Part shown: positions 1-7,672 of the stretch, piece after piece
Position numbering within the stretch: position 1 is the stretch's first letter
Layout: each line of letters starts with the position of its first letter
Origin: QYQL01 sp041674265
Lineage (GTDB): Bacteria; Verrucomicrobiota; Verrucomicrobiia; Chthoniobacterales; Terrimicrobiaceae
DNA length: 26,779 nt
Reading direction: 5' to 3'
Assembly (NCBI GenBank): GCA_041674265.1
Contig: JBAYWC010000028.1
Span: forward strand, 1 to 26,779
Notes under the pieces: model-generated
Seen by the model: the letters and a program-made list of their open reading frames with translations, nothing else
What the model was told of the DNA's origin: nothing
The model's database searches: none
Program-made: the position numbers and the translations under genes

Positions 1-387
1 ATGCCGCGTGCGCCATGGACGCCCTCACGCCCGCGTTTTCCGGCTCTCCCTTCGCTCCAGGCACCATCACTTCGTAGTGTTCAAGCAACCTGCGATGACA
101 ATCAAGTGCCGCCCGCGTCTCTCAGGGGGCATCCTGCTTCAGGATGCCCCCTGAGCAGTTACCAGATTTCATTGTTTGAACGGGCCATCCGGCCCCCGGC
201 TTGTTGCTCATTACTACGACCTCTGCTGACTTCCTCGCGGGTCTCCCCACGAGGATCTCCCAAGGTAAGAACGCGCTGCTTCCCTGCACAGCCGCCACCC
301 GATCATCGTGTTGCGCCGGCATCTCTTGAGTTCAATCCGAAAACGCTTCATCCATGGCGAGAACACCACAGGTAGGGGTTGCCGCAC
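1..387 (-). mobile_element. Possible group II intron, 5' portion, cut by window edge
   Basis: Read on the minus strand, position 387 begins GTGCG, the consensus 5' end of group II introns. About 155 nt inside lies AAGTCAGCAGAGGTCGTAG (214-232), which resembles the segment just before the intron-encoded ORF in bacterial group II introns. A perfect 16-bp hairpin with a 3-nt loop (121-155) could be the domain IV stem. No reverse transcriptase or domain V is visible, so these would lie beyond the left edge or be lost. The call rests on remembered sequence character, not an alignment. Confidence 0.4.
121..155. repeat. Perfect 16-bp hairpin
   Basis: Arms 121-136 and 140-155 are exactly complementary around a 3-nt loop. 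The hairpin is very GC-rich and has no T tract, so it is not a typical intrinsic terminator. It lies inside the suspected group II intron and may be a structural stem of it. Confidence 0.7.
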
Positions 388-662
388 TCAGATGGACAGC
401 CCTTTTGATAAAAGGCCGATTTTATGCCTTTTTCCCTCGAATCGGCACATTCACGCCGACTTACTCAGCCGAGGCCCGCAGAGGCCGATAAACACGGCAA
501 TTTCGGGCTATTTCGGCCTGCTCGACTCTATTTCGGGCTTCCCTCGAACCGCGCAGCAAGACTCAGCACAGGTTTCCGGCAGCGTCCCAAGCCCGATGCA
601 ATGGCGCTGCGTGGACACAGAAAGCCCCTGCCACGACAGGCCCCGTCGCTCCGGAGGCACGC
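388..662. other. Non-coding stretch downstream of the ABC permease
   Basis: No convincing protein is seen on either strand. A hairpin of GCCTTTT against AAAAGGC type spans 399-416, just outside the suspected intron 5' end at 387. It could be the terminator of the minus-strand ABC operon that ends at 663. Group IIC introns are known to insert behind such hairpins. Around 500-540 there are three imperfect copies of TATTTCGGGC/TATTTCGGCC, with no assignable role. Confidence 0.4.
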
Positions 663-1445
663 TCACGCAACGTTTCGCCTGCGGGAGACGAGGAGGAAGG
701 AAACCGCGTAGGCCGCCGCACAGAAGCCGAATGTCACGAGGAGCGAGTGACCCAGTGAAGGCATGCCCGTCACCGTGGGACCGCCGAGAGATTGGCGGAT
801 CGCCGAGACTCCGTAGGTCACCGGATTCCACGCGCCCAGCCAGCCAACGACCGAACGGTCGGAAGGCAGGGGAAAGAGCGCGCCGGAAACCATCCACATC
901 GGCATCAGGACCACGTTCATGATCGCATGGAATCCCTGGGTGGAATCCATCGGCCAGGCGACGAGAAAGCCGAGCCCGGTCATGCCGAATCCCACCAAAA
1001 AAAATGAAGCGGCCAGCGCGGGCAGAAGATGGAGCGGGAACGAAACTCCTGCGAATGGCGCCAAGACGCAGAAGAGCAAAGCCTGCCCGGCGGCGAGCGT
1101 CGTGCCGCCGAGGAATTTTCCCAGCACGATCGCCCCGGGTGAAACCGGCGCCACAAGCACGCCCTGCAAAAACCCCTCCCGCCGGTCCTCGATCACGGAA
1201 ATCGTCGAGAAAATCGCGGTGAAAAGCATGATGAGGACAAGCGTGCCCGGGAAAAAATACGTGAGGTACGAGATCGCCCCGCCTCCCGCAGGCCGGAATG
1301 AGGGGCTGAACCCCGCTCCGAGCAGCATCCAGAAAACCAGCGGTGTCACCAGTGCGCTGAGAATCCGGTTCCGCTGGCGGAGGAAGCGCACCACATCACG
1401 ATGCCAGAGGGCGGCAGCCGGTCTCCAAAGATAAGTGTCTTTCAT
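663..1445 (-). CDS. ABC-2 type transporter permease (DrrB-like)
   Basis: A 260-residue integral membrane protein of the ABC-2 permease family, expected to form the membrane channel for the ATPase encoded just upstream. The N-terminal cytoplasmic part (about residues 1-25, with an RDVVRFLRQRNR segment) precedes roughly six hydrophobic segments. EDRREGFLQGVLVAPVSP is the conserved cytoplasmic coupling-loop motif of this family (E-x-R-x-G-T-L). NPVTYGVSAIRQ near the C-terminus is also characteristic. The frame is open upstream to 1529, but that extension is non-hydrophobic and crosses a palindromic repeat, so the ATG at 1445 before MKDTYLW was chosen. Substrate cannot be read; relatives export drugs, lipids or polysaccharide. 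An unusually long 105-nt gap containing small inverted repeats separates it from the ATPase gene. Confidence 0.85.
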   Translation of the reverse strand: MKDTYLWRPAAALWHRDVVRFLRQRNRILSALVTPLVFWMLLGAGFSPSFRPAGGGAISYLTYFFPGTLVLIMLFTAIFSTISVIEDRREGFLQGVLVAPVSPGAIVLGKFLGGTTLAAGQALLFCVLAPFAGVSFPLHLLPALAASFFLVGFGMTGLGFLVAWPMDSTQGFHAIMNVVLMPMWMVSGALFPLPSDRSVVGWLGAWNPVTYGVSAIRQSLGGPTVTGMPSLGHSLLVTFGFCAAAYAVSFLLVSRRRNVA

Positions 1446-1471
1446 GGGATGAGATCGAAAGGAAAGGCAGG

Positions 1472-1522
1472 AACGGGCGTCCCGCCCGTTTGGAGACTGA
1501 GTATCGTTGCGGAGGGCGATAC
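1472..1522. repeat. Small palindromic intergenic repeats
   Basis: Two inverted repeats lie in the gap between the ATPase and permease genes: AACGGGCG/CGCCCGTT (1472-1479 and 1483-1490, loop TCC) and GTATCG/CGATAC (1501-1506 and 1517-1522). They look like a REP-type intergenic element inserted inside the operon. The first core, GGGCGTCCCGCCC, resembles a stretch near 24826-24840. Confidence 0.5.
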
Positions 1523-1550
1523 CGCGCACGGGCAGGCCCCTGGGTTGACC

Positions 1551-2468
1551 TCACTCATTGAGACGTTGTCCGGTTTTGAAGAGAAACACGTCTTCCAGAG
1601 TCGGCCTGGAAACGGTCGTTGAGATGATGGCCTCCGGCATCTCCGACAAGAGCCGAAGGGCGACGGCATGAGCCTCGCTTGAGGAGACCCGCGTTTCTCC
1701 TTCCAGGGAATGCGGGTCCAGCCCGCACTTCGCGCGGAGAAAATTCCCAACCCCCGGAACATCGGTAGTCGTCACCCGCAGGATCTCCGGACCCGCGGCC
1801 GCCAGCAGGTCGTCCGGAGCTTCCACGCTGACCAGACGCCCGGCGTTCATGATGCCGACACGATCCGCCCGGGCGGATTCGTCCATGAGGTGGCTGGTGA
1901 AGACGACCGTCATCCCGTGCGAGGAACGGAGGGTGCCAATCAGCGCCCACAGATCCATGCGGGCCGAGGGATCAAGCCCGGTGGAAGGTTCGTCGAGGAG
2001 CAGAATCTCCGGTCGCGCAAGAAGGCATTTCGCGATTTCCACCCGTCTCTGTTGACCGCCGGAGAGCGTCTCGACAAGCGCGTCGAGCTTCTCTTCCAAG
2101 CGGAGGGAGGAGGCCAATTCCACAATCCTTTGGCGCAGCGGGAAACCGTGCAGGCCATGGAGGGCGCCGCCATACCGGAGGTTCTCGCGGGCGGTCAGTT
2201 TTTTGTCGAGACTTGGAGATTGGAACACGACCCCGATCTTGGAGCGAACGGATGCGGCCTCCCGAACCACATCACTGCCGCCCACCCTCGCAGAGCCGCC
2301 ATCCGGTGAAATCAGCGTGGTGAGAATCCGGAAGAGGGTCGTCTTTCCGCTCCCGTTCGGCCCGAGCAAAGCGAAGAGCTCGCCGGCGACGATCTCCAGA
2401 TCGAGGCCGGGGAGAACCGTGTGGCCCCCGTATTTTTTGACCAGGCCTTTGGCGGAAACAGCGATCAT
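1551..2468 (-). CDS. ABC transporter ATP-binding protein (DrrA/CcmA-like)
   Basis: A 305-residue cytoplasmic ATPase that energises the adjacent ABC-2 permease. Visible motifs, in order, are Walker A GPNGSGKTT, Q-loop VVFQSPSLD, signature LSGGQQRRVEIAK, Walker B LLLDEPSTGLDP and switch histidine VFTSHLMDE. The roughly 80 residues after the nucleotide-binding domain (EILRVTTTDVPG to TLEDVFLFKTG) are the accessory domain common in DrrA-type exporters. The ATG at 2468 lies 2 nt after the stop of the preceding ATPase gene; a GTG six bases earlier would overlap that stop by 4 nt, so the two genes are tightly coupled either way. Exporter function is a family inference; the substrate is unknown. Confidence 0.9.
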   Translation of the reverse strand: MIAVSAKGLVKKYGGHTVLPGLDLEIVAGELFALLGPNGSGKTTLFRILTTLISPDGGSARVGGSDVVREAASVRSKIGVVFQSPSLDKKLTARENLRYGGALHGLHGFPLRQRIVELASSLRLEEKLDALVETLSGGQQRRVEIAKCLLARPEILLLDEPSTGLDPSARMDLWALIGTLRSSHGMTVVFTSHLMDESARADRVGIMNAGRLVSVEAPDDLLAAAGPEILRVTTTDVPGVGNFLRAKCGLDPHSLEGETRVSSSEAHAVALRLLSEMPEAIISTTVSRPTLEDVFLFKTGQRLNE

Positions 2469-2470
2469 CC

Positions 2471-3544
2471 TCACTTCCGCAGCACACCCACATCATCGGC
2501 CTGCGCCACCGCAAAAAGATCCCGGTCCGATGTGCGGGCGGACAGCCGCGGGTTCAACTCGAAAATTTTCAATTTGGTTTCGCCGGTGAAGAATTGGTAT
2601 TGGGCGACTTCGCCGAGGTAGATCGACTCCCCGATCCGCCCGCGCATGCAGTTCTTCCCGGCGGCTTTCTCCGAGAGAATCCAGCTCTCCGGACGGATCG
2701 AGAGCGTCGCCTCCTCGCCGGGTTTCGGCAACCAGTTCGGATCCCCGACCGCACCCTCGAAAACCCCGGACCCGGCGGTCTCGACCACCGCCCGCCCGGC
2801 GGATGAGCCGCGGATTTTTCCGGGAAGAAAGTTGGTTTCCCCGATGAAGTCCGCGACGATCTTTGTCCGGGGCTTCCGGTAAACGTCCTCGGGAGTTCCG
2901 ATCTGCGCGATGTGGCCGCCCTCGAGAATCGCCATCCGGTCCGAGATCGAAAGGGCCTCCTTCTGGTCGTGTGTCACATAAATCGCGGTCAGGCCGAATT
3001 CCTTGCAAACCCTCCGGATTTCCGTGCGCATCTCCAGGCGGAGCTTGGCGTCGAGGTTCGAGAGCGGTTCGTCGAGCAGCAGGCAGCGCGGGCGGATCAC
3101 GAGCGCCCGCGCCAGCGCGACCCGCTGCTGCTGGCCGCCGGAAAGCTGGGCAATCTTGCGATCGGCATACGGCGCCATCTGGACGGACCCGAGCGCGGCC
3201 GCCACGCGCTCCTTGATTTCGGCCGCCGGAACCTTGCGTTCCTCCAGGCCGAACGCGACATTCTTTGCCACCGTCATGTGCGGCCAAAGGGCGTAGCTCT
3301 GGAACATCATTCCCGTGTTCCGCTTGTGGGGCGGGAGCTTCGTGACATCTTCGTGGTCGAAAAGAATCCGCCCGGACTCCGGGATGTAAAATCCCGCGAT
3401 GTTGCGCAGCAGGGTCGTTTTTCCACAGCCGCTCGGACCCAGCAAAAAGAACAATTCCCCGGGCTCGATCCGGAGACTGATCCCGTCCAGCGCGACGGCC
3501 TCTCCGAATTTTTTGACAAGGTTCTCGATGGTGATGGCGATCAT
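2471..3544 (-). CDS. ABC transporter ATPase, MalK/PotA/FbpC type
   Basis: A 357-residue ATPase of the importer class that powers sugar, polyamine or ferric-iron uptake. It carries Walker A GPSGCGKTT, Q-loop MMFQSYALWPHMTV, signature LSGGQQQRVALARAL, Walker B LLLDEPLSNLDAKLR and switch YVTHDQKEAL. A C-terminal TOBE-like domain (about residues 240-340) is expected for this class. Length and the VADFIGETNFLPG transition are typical. No permease or binding protein of an importer lies nearby; instead it sits between fumC (49 nt upstream) and an exporter ATPase (coupled, downstream). It may therefore serve permeases encoded elsewhere, as multi-task MalK/MsmX-type ATPases do. Substrate cannot be inferred. 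Confidence 0.88.
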   Translation of the reverse strand: MIAITIENLVKKFGEAVALDGISLRIEPGELFFLLGPSGCGKTTLLRNIAGFYIPESGRILFDHEDVTKLPPHKRNTGMMFQSYALWPHMTVAKNVAFGLEERKVPAAEIKERVAAALGSVQMAPYADRKIAQLSGGQQQRVALARALVIRPRCLLLDEPLSNLDAKLRLEMRTEIRRVCKEFGLTAIYVTHDQKEALSISDRMAILEGGHIAQIGTPEDVYRKPRTKIVADFIGETNFLPGKIRGSSAGRAVVETAGSGVFEGAVGDPNWLPKPGEEATLSIRPESWILSEKAAGKNCMRGRIGESIYLGEVAQYQFFTGETKLKIFELNPRLSARTSDRDLFAVAQADDVGVLRK

Positions 3545-3593
3545 TTCGGTGTCGGGGGAAGAAGAAGCCCTTCTTGTAGCGCAGCGACCGGCA

Positions 3594-5045
3594 TCAAAGC
3601 AACCTTTGTGCCGCCCGGGAATGTGATACTCGGGACCGCTTCGAGGCGGCGGCGTCCGGCGCGGTCATTTTCGCGGGATCGGCCACGCGGTCGTATTCCC
3701 CGGCGGAAATGTATCCGAGTCCCAGCGCGGCGTCGCGGAGGCCGAGGTCGTTGTCGAGCGCGTGGTGCGCGACATGCGACGCCTTGTCGTAGCCGATGAC
3801 CGGGCTGAGCGCGGTGACGAGCATGAGCGAGCGCTCGACGAACATTTTGATCCGCTTCAAATCCGGTTCCGCGCCCTCGATGAGGAACTTGCGGAAATTC
3901 GCGCAGCCATCGGAGAGGATGCGGGTGGATTGGCAGATGTTTGCGATAAGGAGCGGCTTGTAAACATTCATCTCGAGGTCGCCGCCGGCGCCCCCGATGC
4001 CGACGGCGACATCGTTTGCCATGACCTGCACGGCCAGCATGGACAGGGCCTCGCATTGCGTCGGGTTGACCTTGCCGGGCATGATCGACGAGCCGGGCTC
4101 GTTGATCGGAAGGAGGATTTCCCCCAGTCCGCAGCGCGGGCCGCAACTGAGCAGGCGGATATCGTTGGCGATCTTGAAAAGCGACACGGCAAGCGTTTTG
4201 AACGCTCCGTGCAGATGCACGAGGCCGTCGTGCGCGCCCTGCGCGGCGAATTTGTTCGGGGCCGTGACGAATGGCAGGCCGGTCAGCCCGGCGATCTGCG
4301 CGGCGGCGGCCGCATCGAACCCCGGCGGGCAGTTGAGCCCGGTGCCGACGGCCGTGCCGCCGAGCGCCAGCTCGCAAACATCGGGGAGCGCCGCCCGGAT
4401 GCGCTTCACGCCGGCGTCCAGCATCGCCGCGTATCCGGAAAATTCCTGCCCGAGCGTCAGCGGGGTGGCATCCTGCAGGTGGGTGCGCCCGATTTTCACG
4501 ATCTCCTTCCAGGCTTCGGCCTTGGCCGAAATGGCGTCGCGCAACGCCTCGACGGCAGGGATCAATCGCGCATGCGCGCCCGTGGCGGCGGCGATGCACA
4601 TCGCGGATGGAAAGGAATCGTTCGACGACTGCGACATGTTCACATGGTCGTTCGGGTGGACGGGCGTCTTGCTTCCGATCTCCGTGCCGGCGAGCTGGCA
4701 GCACCGGTTCGAGAAGACCTCGTTGACATTCATGTTGAACTGCGTGCCGCTGCCGGTCATCCAAACGTGGAGCGGGAACTGGTCCGCATGCCGCCCTTCG
4801 AGAACTTCATCGGCGACCTTGACGATGAGATCGAGCGCTTGGTCGGAAAGGAGTCCTTCGCGGTGGTTCACAAGCGCGGCGGCCTTTTTCAGGATCGCGT
4901 AGGCCGGAATCATTTCGCGCGGCATCAGGTCGTCGCCGATCGAAAAATGCTCCAGCGAGCGCTGGGTTTGCGCTCCCCAGAGCTTGTCCGAGGGAACGCG
5001 AACTTCCCCGAGGCTGTCCGATTCGGCGCGTGTGGCAGAGGTCAT
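3594..5045 (-). CDS. fumC: Fumarate hydratase, class II
   Basis: Catalyses reversible hydration of fumarate to L-malate in the TCA cycle; class II enzymes are iron-independent cytoplasmic homotetramers. The 483-residue protein has TGSGTQFNMNVNEV (about 97-110), HPNDHVNMSQSSND (about 130-143), GRTHLQDATPL with the active-site His near 189, and the superfamily signature GSSIMPGKVNPTQ (about 318-330) on the mobile catalytic loop. The LSCGPRCGLGEI and NEPGSS context favours fumarase over aspartase or argininosuccinate lyase. After the usual C-terminal DPAKMT motif there is a basic tail of about 20 residues (KRSRVSHSRAAQRLL), making it slightly long. The start is the ATG at 5045 with a weak GGAAG upstream. 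It heads a minus-strand run with the ABC genes. Confidence 0.95.
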   Translation of the reverse strand: MTSATRAESDSLGEVRVPSDKLWGAQTQRSLEHFSIGDDLMPREMIPAYAILKKAAALVNHREGLLSDQALDLIVKVADEVLEGRHADQFPLHVWMTGSGTQFNMNVNEVFSNRCCQLAGTEIGSKTPVHPNDHVNMSQSSNDSFPSAMCIAAATGAHARLIPAVEALRDAISAKAEAWKEIVKIGRTHLQDATPLTLGQEFSGYAAMLDAGVKRIRAALPDVCELALGGTAVGTGLNCPPGFDAAAAAQIAGLTGLPFVTAPNKFAAQGAHDGLVHLHGAFKTLAVSLFKIANDIRLLSCGPRCGLGEILLPINEPGSSIMPGKVNPTQCEALSMLAVQVMANDVAVGIGGAGGDLEMNVYKPLLIANICQSTRILSDGCANFRKFLIEGAEPDLKRIKMFVERSLMLVTALSPVIGYDKASHVAHHALDNDLGLRDAALGLGYISAGEYDRVADPAKMTAPDAAASKRSRVSHSRAAQRLL

Positions 5046-5162
5046 GGCGCTTCCAGCCTCAGCCCGGAAGGGCGCAAAATCAATCGCGGATTACCGCGGA
5101 GGCAACGCGGAATCACTTCTCTTATGAACCCATGTCTAGCGTGTGGCACGAATTCCTGGGGG

Positions 5163-5181
5163 GGGGAAATTGCGTTTCCCC
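5163..5181. repeat. GGGGAAA/TTTCCCC inverted repeat in divergent region
   Basis: Arms 5163-5169 and 5175-5181 pair around a 5-nt loop, in the 184-nt space between divergent fumC and the secreted-protein gene. It follows a run of nine G. It could be an operator or a chance G/C-rich palindrome; no clear promoter hexamers are apparent beside it. Confidence 0.35.
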
Positions 5182-5229
5182 TGTCTTGGGAAGCTGGACA
5201 CGGGGGGGGCGGTCGGGTAAAGTCCGGCC

Positions 5230-6090
5230 ATGAAACGGTGGTTGGTCCTGGGCGCGGGGATGGTCTGGCTTGGCGTATGGAGCGCGCGGGGGCAACAGGA
5301 TATCGACGCCGAACTCAAGCAGAGCTCGGACGAGCACATGCGCGAGGAACTGGGCGTCAATCCCATCACCACCCCCTCGATCCAGGATCTCCTCAAGCAG
5401 CTTGAAATCTTCCGGCCCATTCCGCTCGAACTGATCGATTCCGCCCAGCGGGATGCCACATTCAACAACCGCCTCCAGACGGCCATGCACTTCGGCTCGC
5501 TGGTCGCCGACGGATTCATGCTCACCCTCGCGGAACGACCCAAGGATGTGCAGGATGTCGGGCGCGCGCTCATCCGGCAGGCCCGAGCTCTCGGGGTCGG
5601 CGAACGTCTCACCAAGCGCAGCAAGAGCCTCCTGGAATTCAGCGACAAGGGCGATTGGCTGGGCATGCGGCAGGAACTCGTGCGCACCCAGCAGGATGTC
5701 GAAACGTCGATGCTCGAACTCCGCGACGAGGAAATGGCCCACATGATCAGCCTCGGCGGATGGCTCCGCGGATTCCAGATCGGAGCCAACAGCACCTCCA
5801 CTTCCTATACCCCGAACAAGGCGCGGATTCTCGGGAACGTGGAAATCCTGGATTACTTCCTCGACCGGCTCTCCACCCTCCACCCGCGCCTGAAAAAGAC
5901 CGAGTTCGTCAAAACCCTCACCGAACGTCTCAAGGGAATCCGCAACCTGATCGCTGAAAACCAAGACCAGGTCCCCGCCCCGGAACAAGTTGCCAAAATC
6001 CGCGCCCTTGCCGACGAAGCAGAGTCCGCCGCGGTCGCCAAGGTCGACGAAGAGGGAAACTTCGAAAAGCCGCCCCCCCCTGCCAAATAA
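5230..6090 (+). CDS. Secreted/periplasmic protein of unknown function
   Basis: I do not recognise a family. The 286-residue protein starts with a classical signal peptide (MKRWLVLGAGMVWLGVWSAR, predicted cleavage near ARG/Q at residue 21), so it is exported. The mature part is largely alpha-helical and highly charged, with Pro-rich breaks (FRPIPLELI) and a C-terminal KPPPPAK tail. There are no cysteines, no membrane segment after the signal and no obvious catalytic motif. Helical segments around 100-175 and 215-275 could form coiled coils or a helical bundle. It stands alone on the plus strand, divergent from fumC and followed directly by a tRNA on the other strand, so context gives no functional hint. 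The start is the ATG at 5230; no strong ribosome-binding site. Confidence 0.8.
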   Translation: MKRWLVLGAGMVWLGVWSARGQQDIDAELKQSSDEHMREELGVNPITTPSIQDLLKQLEIFRPIPLELIDSAQRDATFNNRLQTAMHFGSLVADGFMLTLAERPKDVQDVGRALIRQARALGVGERLTKRSKSLLEFSDKGDWLGMRQELVRTQQDVETSMLELRDEEMAHMISLGGWLRGFQIGANSTSTSYTPNKARILGNVEILDYFLDRLSTLHPRLKKTEFVKTLTERLKGIRNLIAENQDQVPAPEQVAKIRALADEAESAAVAKVDEEGNFEKPPPPAK

Positions 6091-6093
6091 ACT

Positions 6094-6168
6094 TGGTGCT
6101 CGCTGTAGGGGTCGAACCTACGACTCCCGCCGTGTGAAGGCGGTGCTCTACCGCTGAGCTAAGCGAGC
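6094..6168 (-). tRNA. tRNA-Val (anticodon CAC)
   Basis: Read on the minus strand, the cloverleaf is complete. The acceptor GCTCGCT pairs with AGCGAGC, the D stem is GCTC/GAGC, the anticodon stem CCGCC/GGCGG holds the loop TTCACAC, and the T arm contains GTAGG-TTCGACC-CCTAC. The discriminator base is A and the 3' CCA is encoded. Anticodon CAC reads GTG codons. It ends 3 nt from the stop of the convergent secreted-protein gene. Confidence 0.97.
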
Positions 6169-6180
6169 CGGGAAACTGCC

Positions 6181-6208
6181 AGCATACAACGGGACAATGG
6201 GGATGCAA
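6181..6208 (-). promoter_or_regulatory. Putative tRNA-Val promoter
   Basis: On the minus strand TTGCAT (6203-6208) and TATGCT (6181-6186) are separated by 16 nt. The -10-like box sits 12 nt before the mature tRNA 5' end, the right distance for a short leader. Match to consensus is partial (3/6 and 4/6). Confidence 0.4.
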
Positions 6209-6368
6209 GCCCGGTTGCCTCAATGCCTGAAAAAAAGAGGAAACCCATATCGGGGCTCCCGCTTTGCCGGGTCTATGGCTTGCTGCATCGCACAACCGGC
6301 AGCGTTCCCGGGAGCAGGCCGACACAGCCGCCGTGATATCGCAGGCGCCTGGTGAAATAATCGCCGGT

Positions 6369-6692
6369 TCATTTGTATCCCGGCAGGAACGCTTTTTCCG
6401 CGCGGAAGAGTTCGAGGGCCATCGACTGGATTTCCGCCGGGCTGCAGACAGCCGCGCAGAGCGGGTCCAGGAGCAGGGCGTGGATGGCGGCTTCCTTGCT
6501 GCGCTCGATGGCTGCGGTGGCTCCGAGGTCGAACATGGCCATGTTCGAGGCGCAGAGCGCGGCCATCTGTGGCGGAAGCGCGCCGTAACGGGCCGGTTGA
6601 ATCCCGTTCCGGCCCACAAAGCAGGCCACCTCGACGCAGCCATCCTGCGGCAGATTGGTGATAAAAACATTCAAAATGTGATATTTTATCCG
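6369..6692 (-). pseudogene. GH4 glycosidase remnant, C-terminal quarter only
   Basis: About 105 residues match the C-terminal end of family GH4 enzymes (alpha-galactosidase/6-phospho-glycosidase type), NAD- and metal-dependent glycosidases of about 430-450 residues. Recognisable are NLPQDGCVEVACFVGRNGIQ, the YGALPPQMAAL segment and a LLDPLCAAVCSP segment, all typical of that region and in the right order. The N-terminal Rossmann domain and metal-binding core are absent: in frame there is a stop at 6693-6695, and the start of the divergent araC-type gene lies at 6695. A TTG at 6674 could nominally start it, but the product would be non-functional. It is best read as a deletion relic whose missing part once faced its divergent regulator. 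Confidence 0.75.
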
Positions 6693-6694
6693 TC

Positions 6695-7502
6695 ATGCAG
6701 AACATTTCCGATCCTCCGTTTGCACATCCGGCCTCGGCAGTGAAATGGGAAATGAGAAAAAGCGCCTCGTATTACTGGGATAACTCGAAGCGCGGAAAAA
6801 CCCGATATGTGATAGTCCAGCAAACGCTGGAGGGATGCGGAAGGTTCCGGTTCCGGGGCCGGGAATCACTGGTGCCCGCCGGGCCGGTCCTGATCGCGCT
6901 CGTTCCCGAGGGGAGCTCCTATTTTTTTTTGCGCGGACGACTCCCCGGAATGGGTGTTCCGGCGGATCGATTTCGAGGGGGAGTCGGCGCCCCAGCTGTG
7001 GGGGGCATTGAGGGACAGGTTCGGGCCGGTGCTCGATTTGGGCGTGGAGGGTGGCGCGGGCCGCGCGCTGGGGCGGTTGATCGATGATGTCGCCGACCGG
7101 AAATCCAGCGGATTACAAGTTCAAGCCGAGGCGGCACACTCGGCATTTCTGGGTTGTTGGTTCCAGATGGAAAGCCTGGAGGCCGGGCACTCGAACCCGG
7201 CGGCGATTCTCAGGGAGTCGATCCGTGAAAACTACCAGCACAACGTGAATATCAAACAGCTTTGCGCCGAGGTCGGCCAGTCGAGGGAACATCTGACGCG
7301 GGTCTTCAAAAAGACATATGGCATCGAGCCGGCCGCCTATCTCCGGCATCTCCGCCTGAATGCCGCGGAGAGATTCCTGCTGCGCTCGAACCTGAGCATC
7401 CGTGAGATCGCGTTGAGAACCGGCCATGCGGGACCCGCGCACTTCACGCGAAGCTTTATCGCCGCGAACGGGAAATCCCCAAGGGCATTCCGGAACCGTT
7501 GA
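6695..7502 (+). pseudogene. AraC-family regulator interrupted by a frameshift in T9
   Basis: Two overlapping frames make one AraC-type protein. The first frame, from the ATG at 6695, encodes an N-terminal sensing domain up to PEGSSYFF. The second supplies CADDSPEWVFRRIDFEGES and onward to the double helix-turn-helix: VNIKQLCAEVGQSREHLTRVFKKTYG and LSIREIALRTGHAGPAHFTRSF near the C-terminus. The shift falls in nine consecutive T (6922-6930); eight T would restore one continuous frame of about 268 residues. This may be a true mutation, an assembly error, or a site where polymerase slippage or phase variation restores some product. The neighbouring GH4 relic suggests it once controlled a glycoside-use operon and has lost its purpose. 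Its 3' end overlaps the convergent FeoB-associated gene by 47 nt. Confidence 0.8.
6922..6930 (+). repeat. T9 homopolymer at the araC frameshift
   Basis: Nine T in a row mark the exact point where the reading frame of the AraC-type gene changes. Runs of this length are classical slippage sites for RNA polymerase and for replication, so a change of one T would switch the gene on. Confidence 0.85.
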
Positions 7503-7668
7503 CCGGACTTTCCGGGAGGGAACCCTTCCGCCATGCGACCGCTTTTCCGCAGCCGCAGCAGGGATTTTCCGACCGCCGGGAGCGGCATTTCGAGGCCGTC
7601 AGCCGGACAAGATAGAACGAGGCGGCCAGAACGATTGCGGCGACGGCGATTTTTTCCTGGATCGACAC
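7456..7668 (-). CDS. FeoB-associated Cys-rich membrane protein
   Basis: A 70-residue protein that starts (GTG at 7668) 4 nt after feoB and is clearly part of the feo operon. It has one N-terminal membrane helix (IAVAAIVLAASFYLVRL, residues about 7-23) followed by a short basic stretch and a Cys cluster, CCGCGK, near residues 37-42, as in the small FeoB-associated Cys-rich proteins encoded after feoB in many bacteria. The role in that family is not firmly known; it may bind or sense iron at the FeoB pore, functionally like FeoC. The last 25 residues are low-complexity and overlap the end of the convergent araC-like gene by 47 nt, so the C-terminus is less certain. Confidence 0.72.
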   Translation of the reverse strand: MSIQEKIAVAAIVLAASFYLVRLTASKCRSRRSENPCCGCGKAVAWRKGSLPESPVNGSGMPLGISRSRR

Positions 7669-7672
7669 GGGG

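Noticed and set aside
1..375. 124-codon plus-strand frame from the first base
   Set aside because: Pro/Arg/Ser-rich with no domain, and antisense to a region that reads better as structured intron RNA.
3541..4764. A 407-codon minus-strand frame and a 547-codon plus-strand frame over fumC
   Set aside because: Both overlap fumC in other frames and have Arg/Ala-rich shadow composition without domains.
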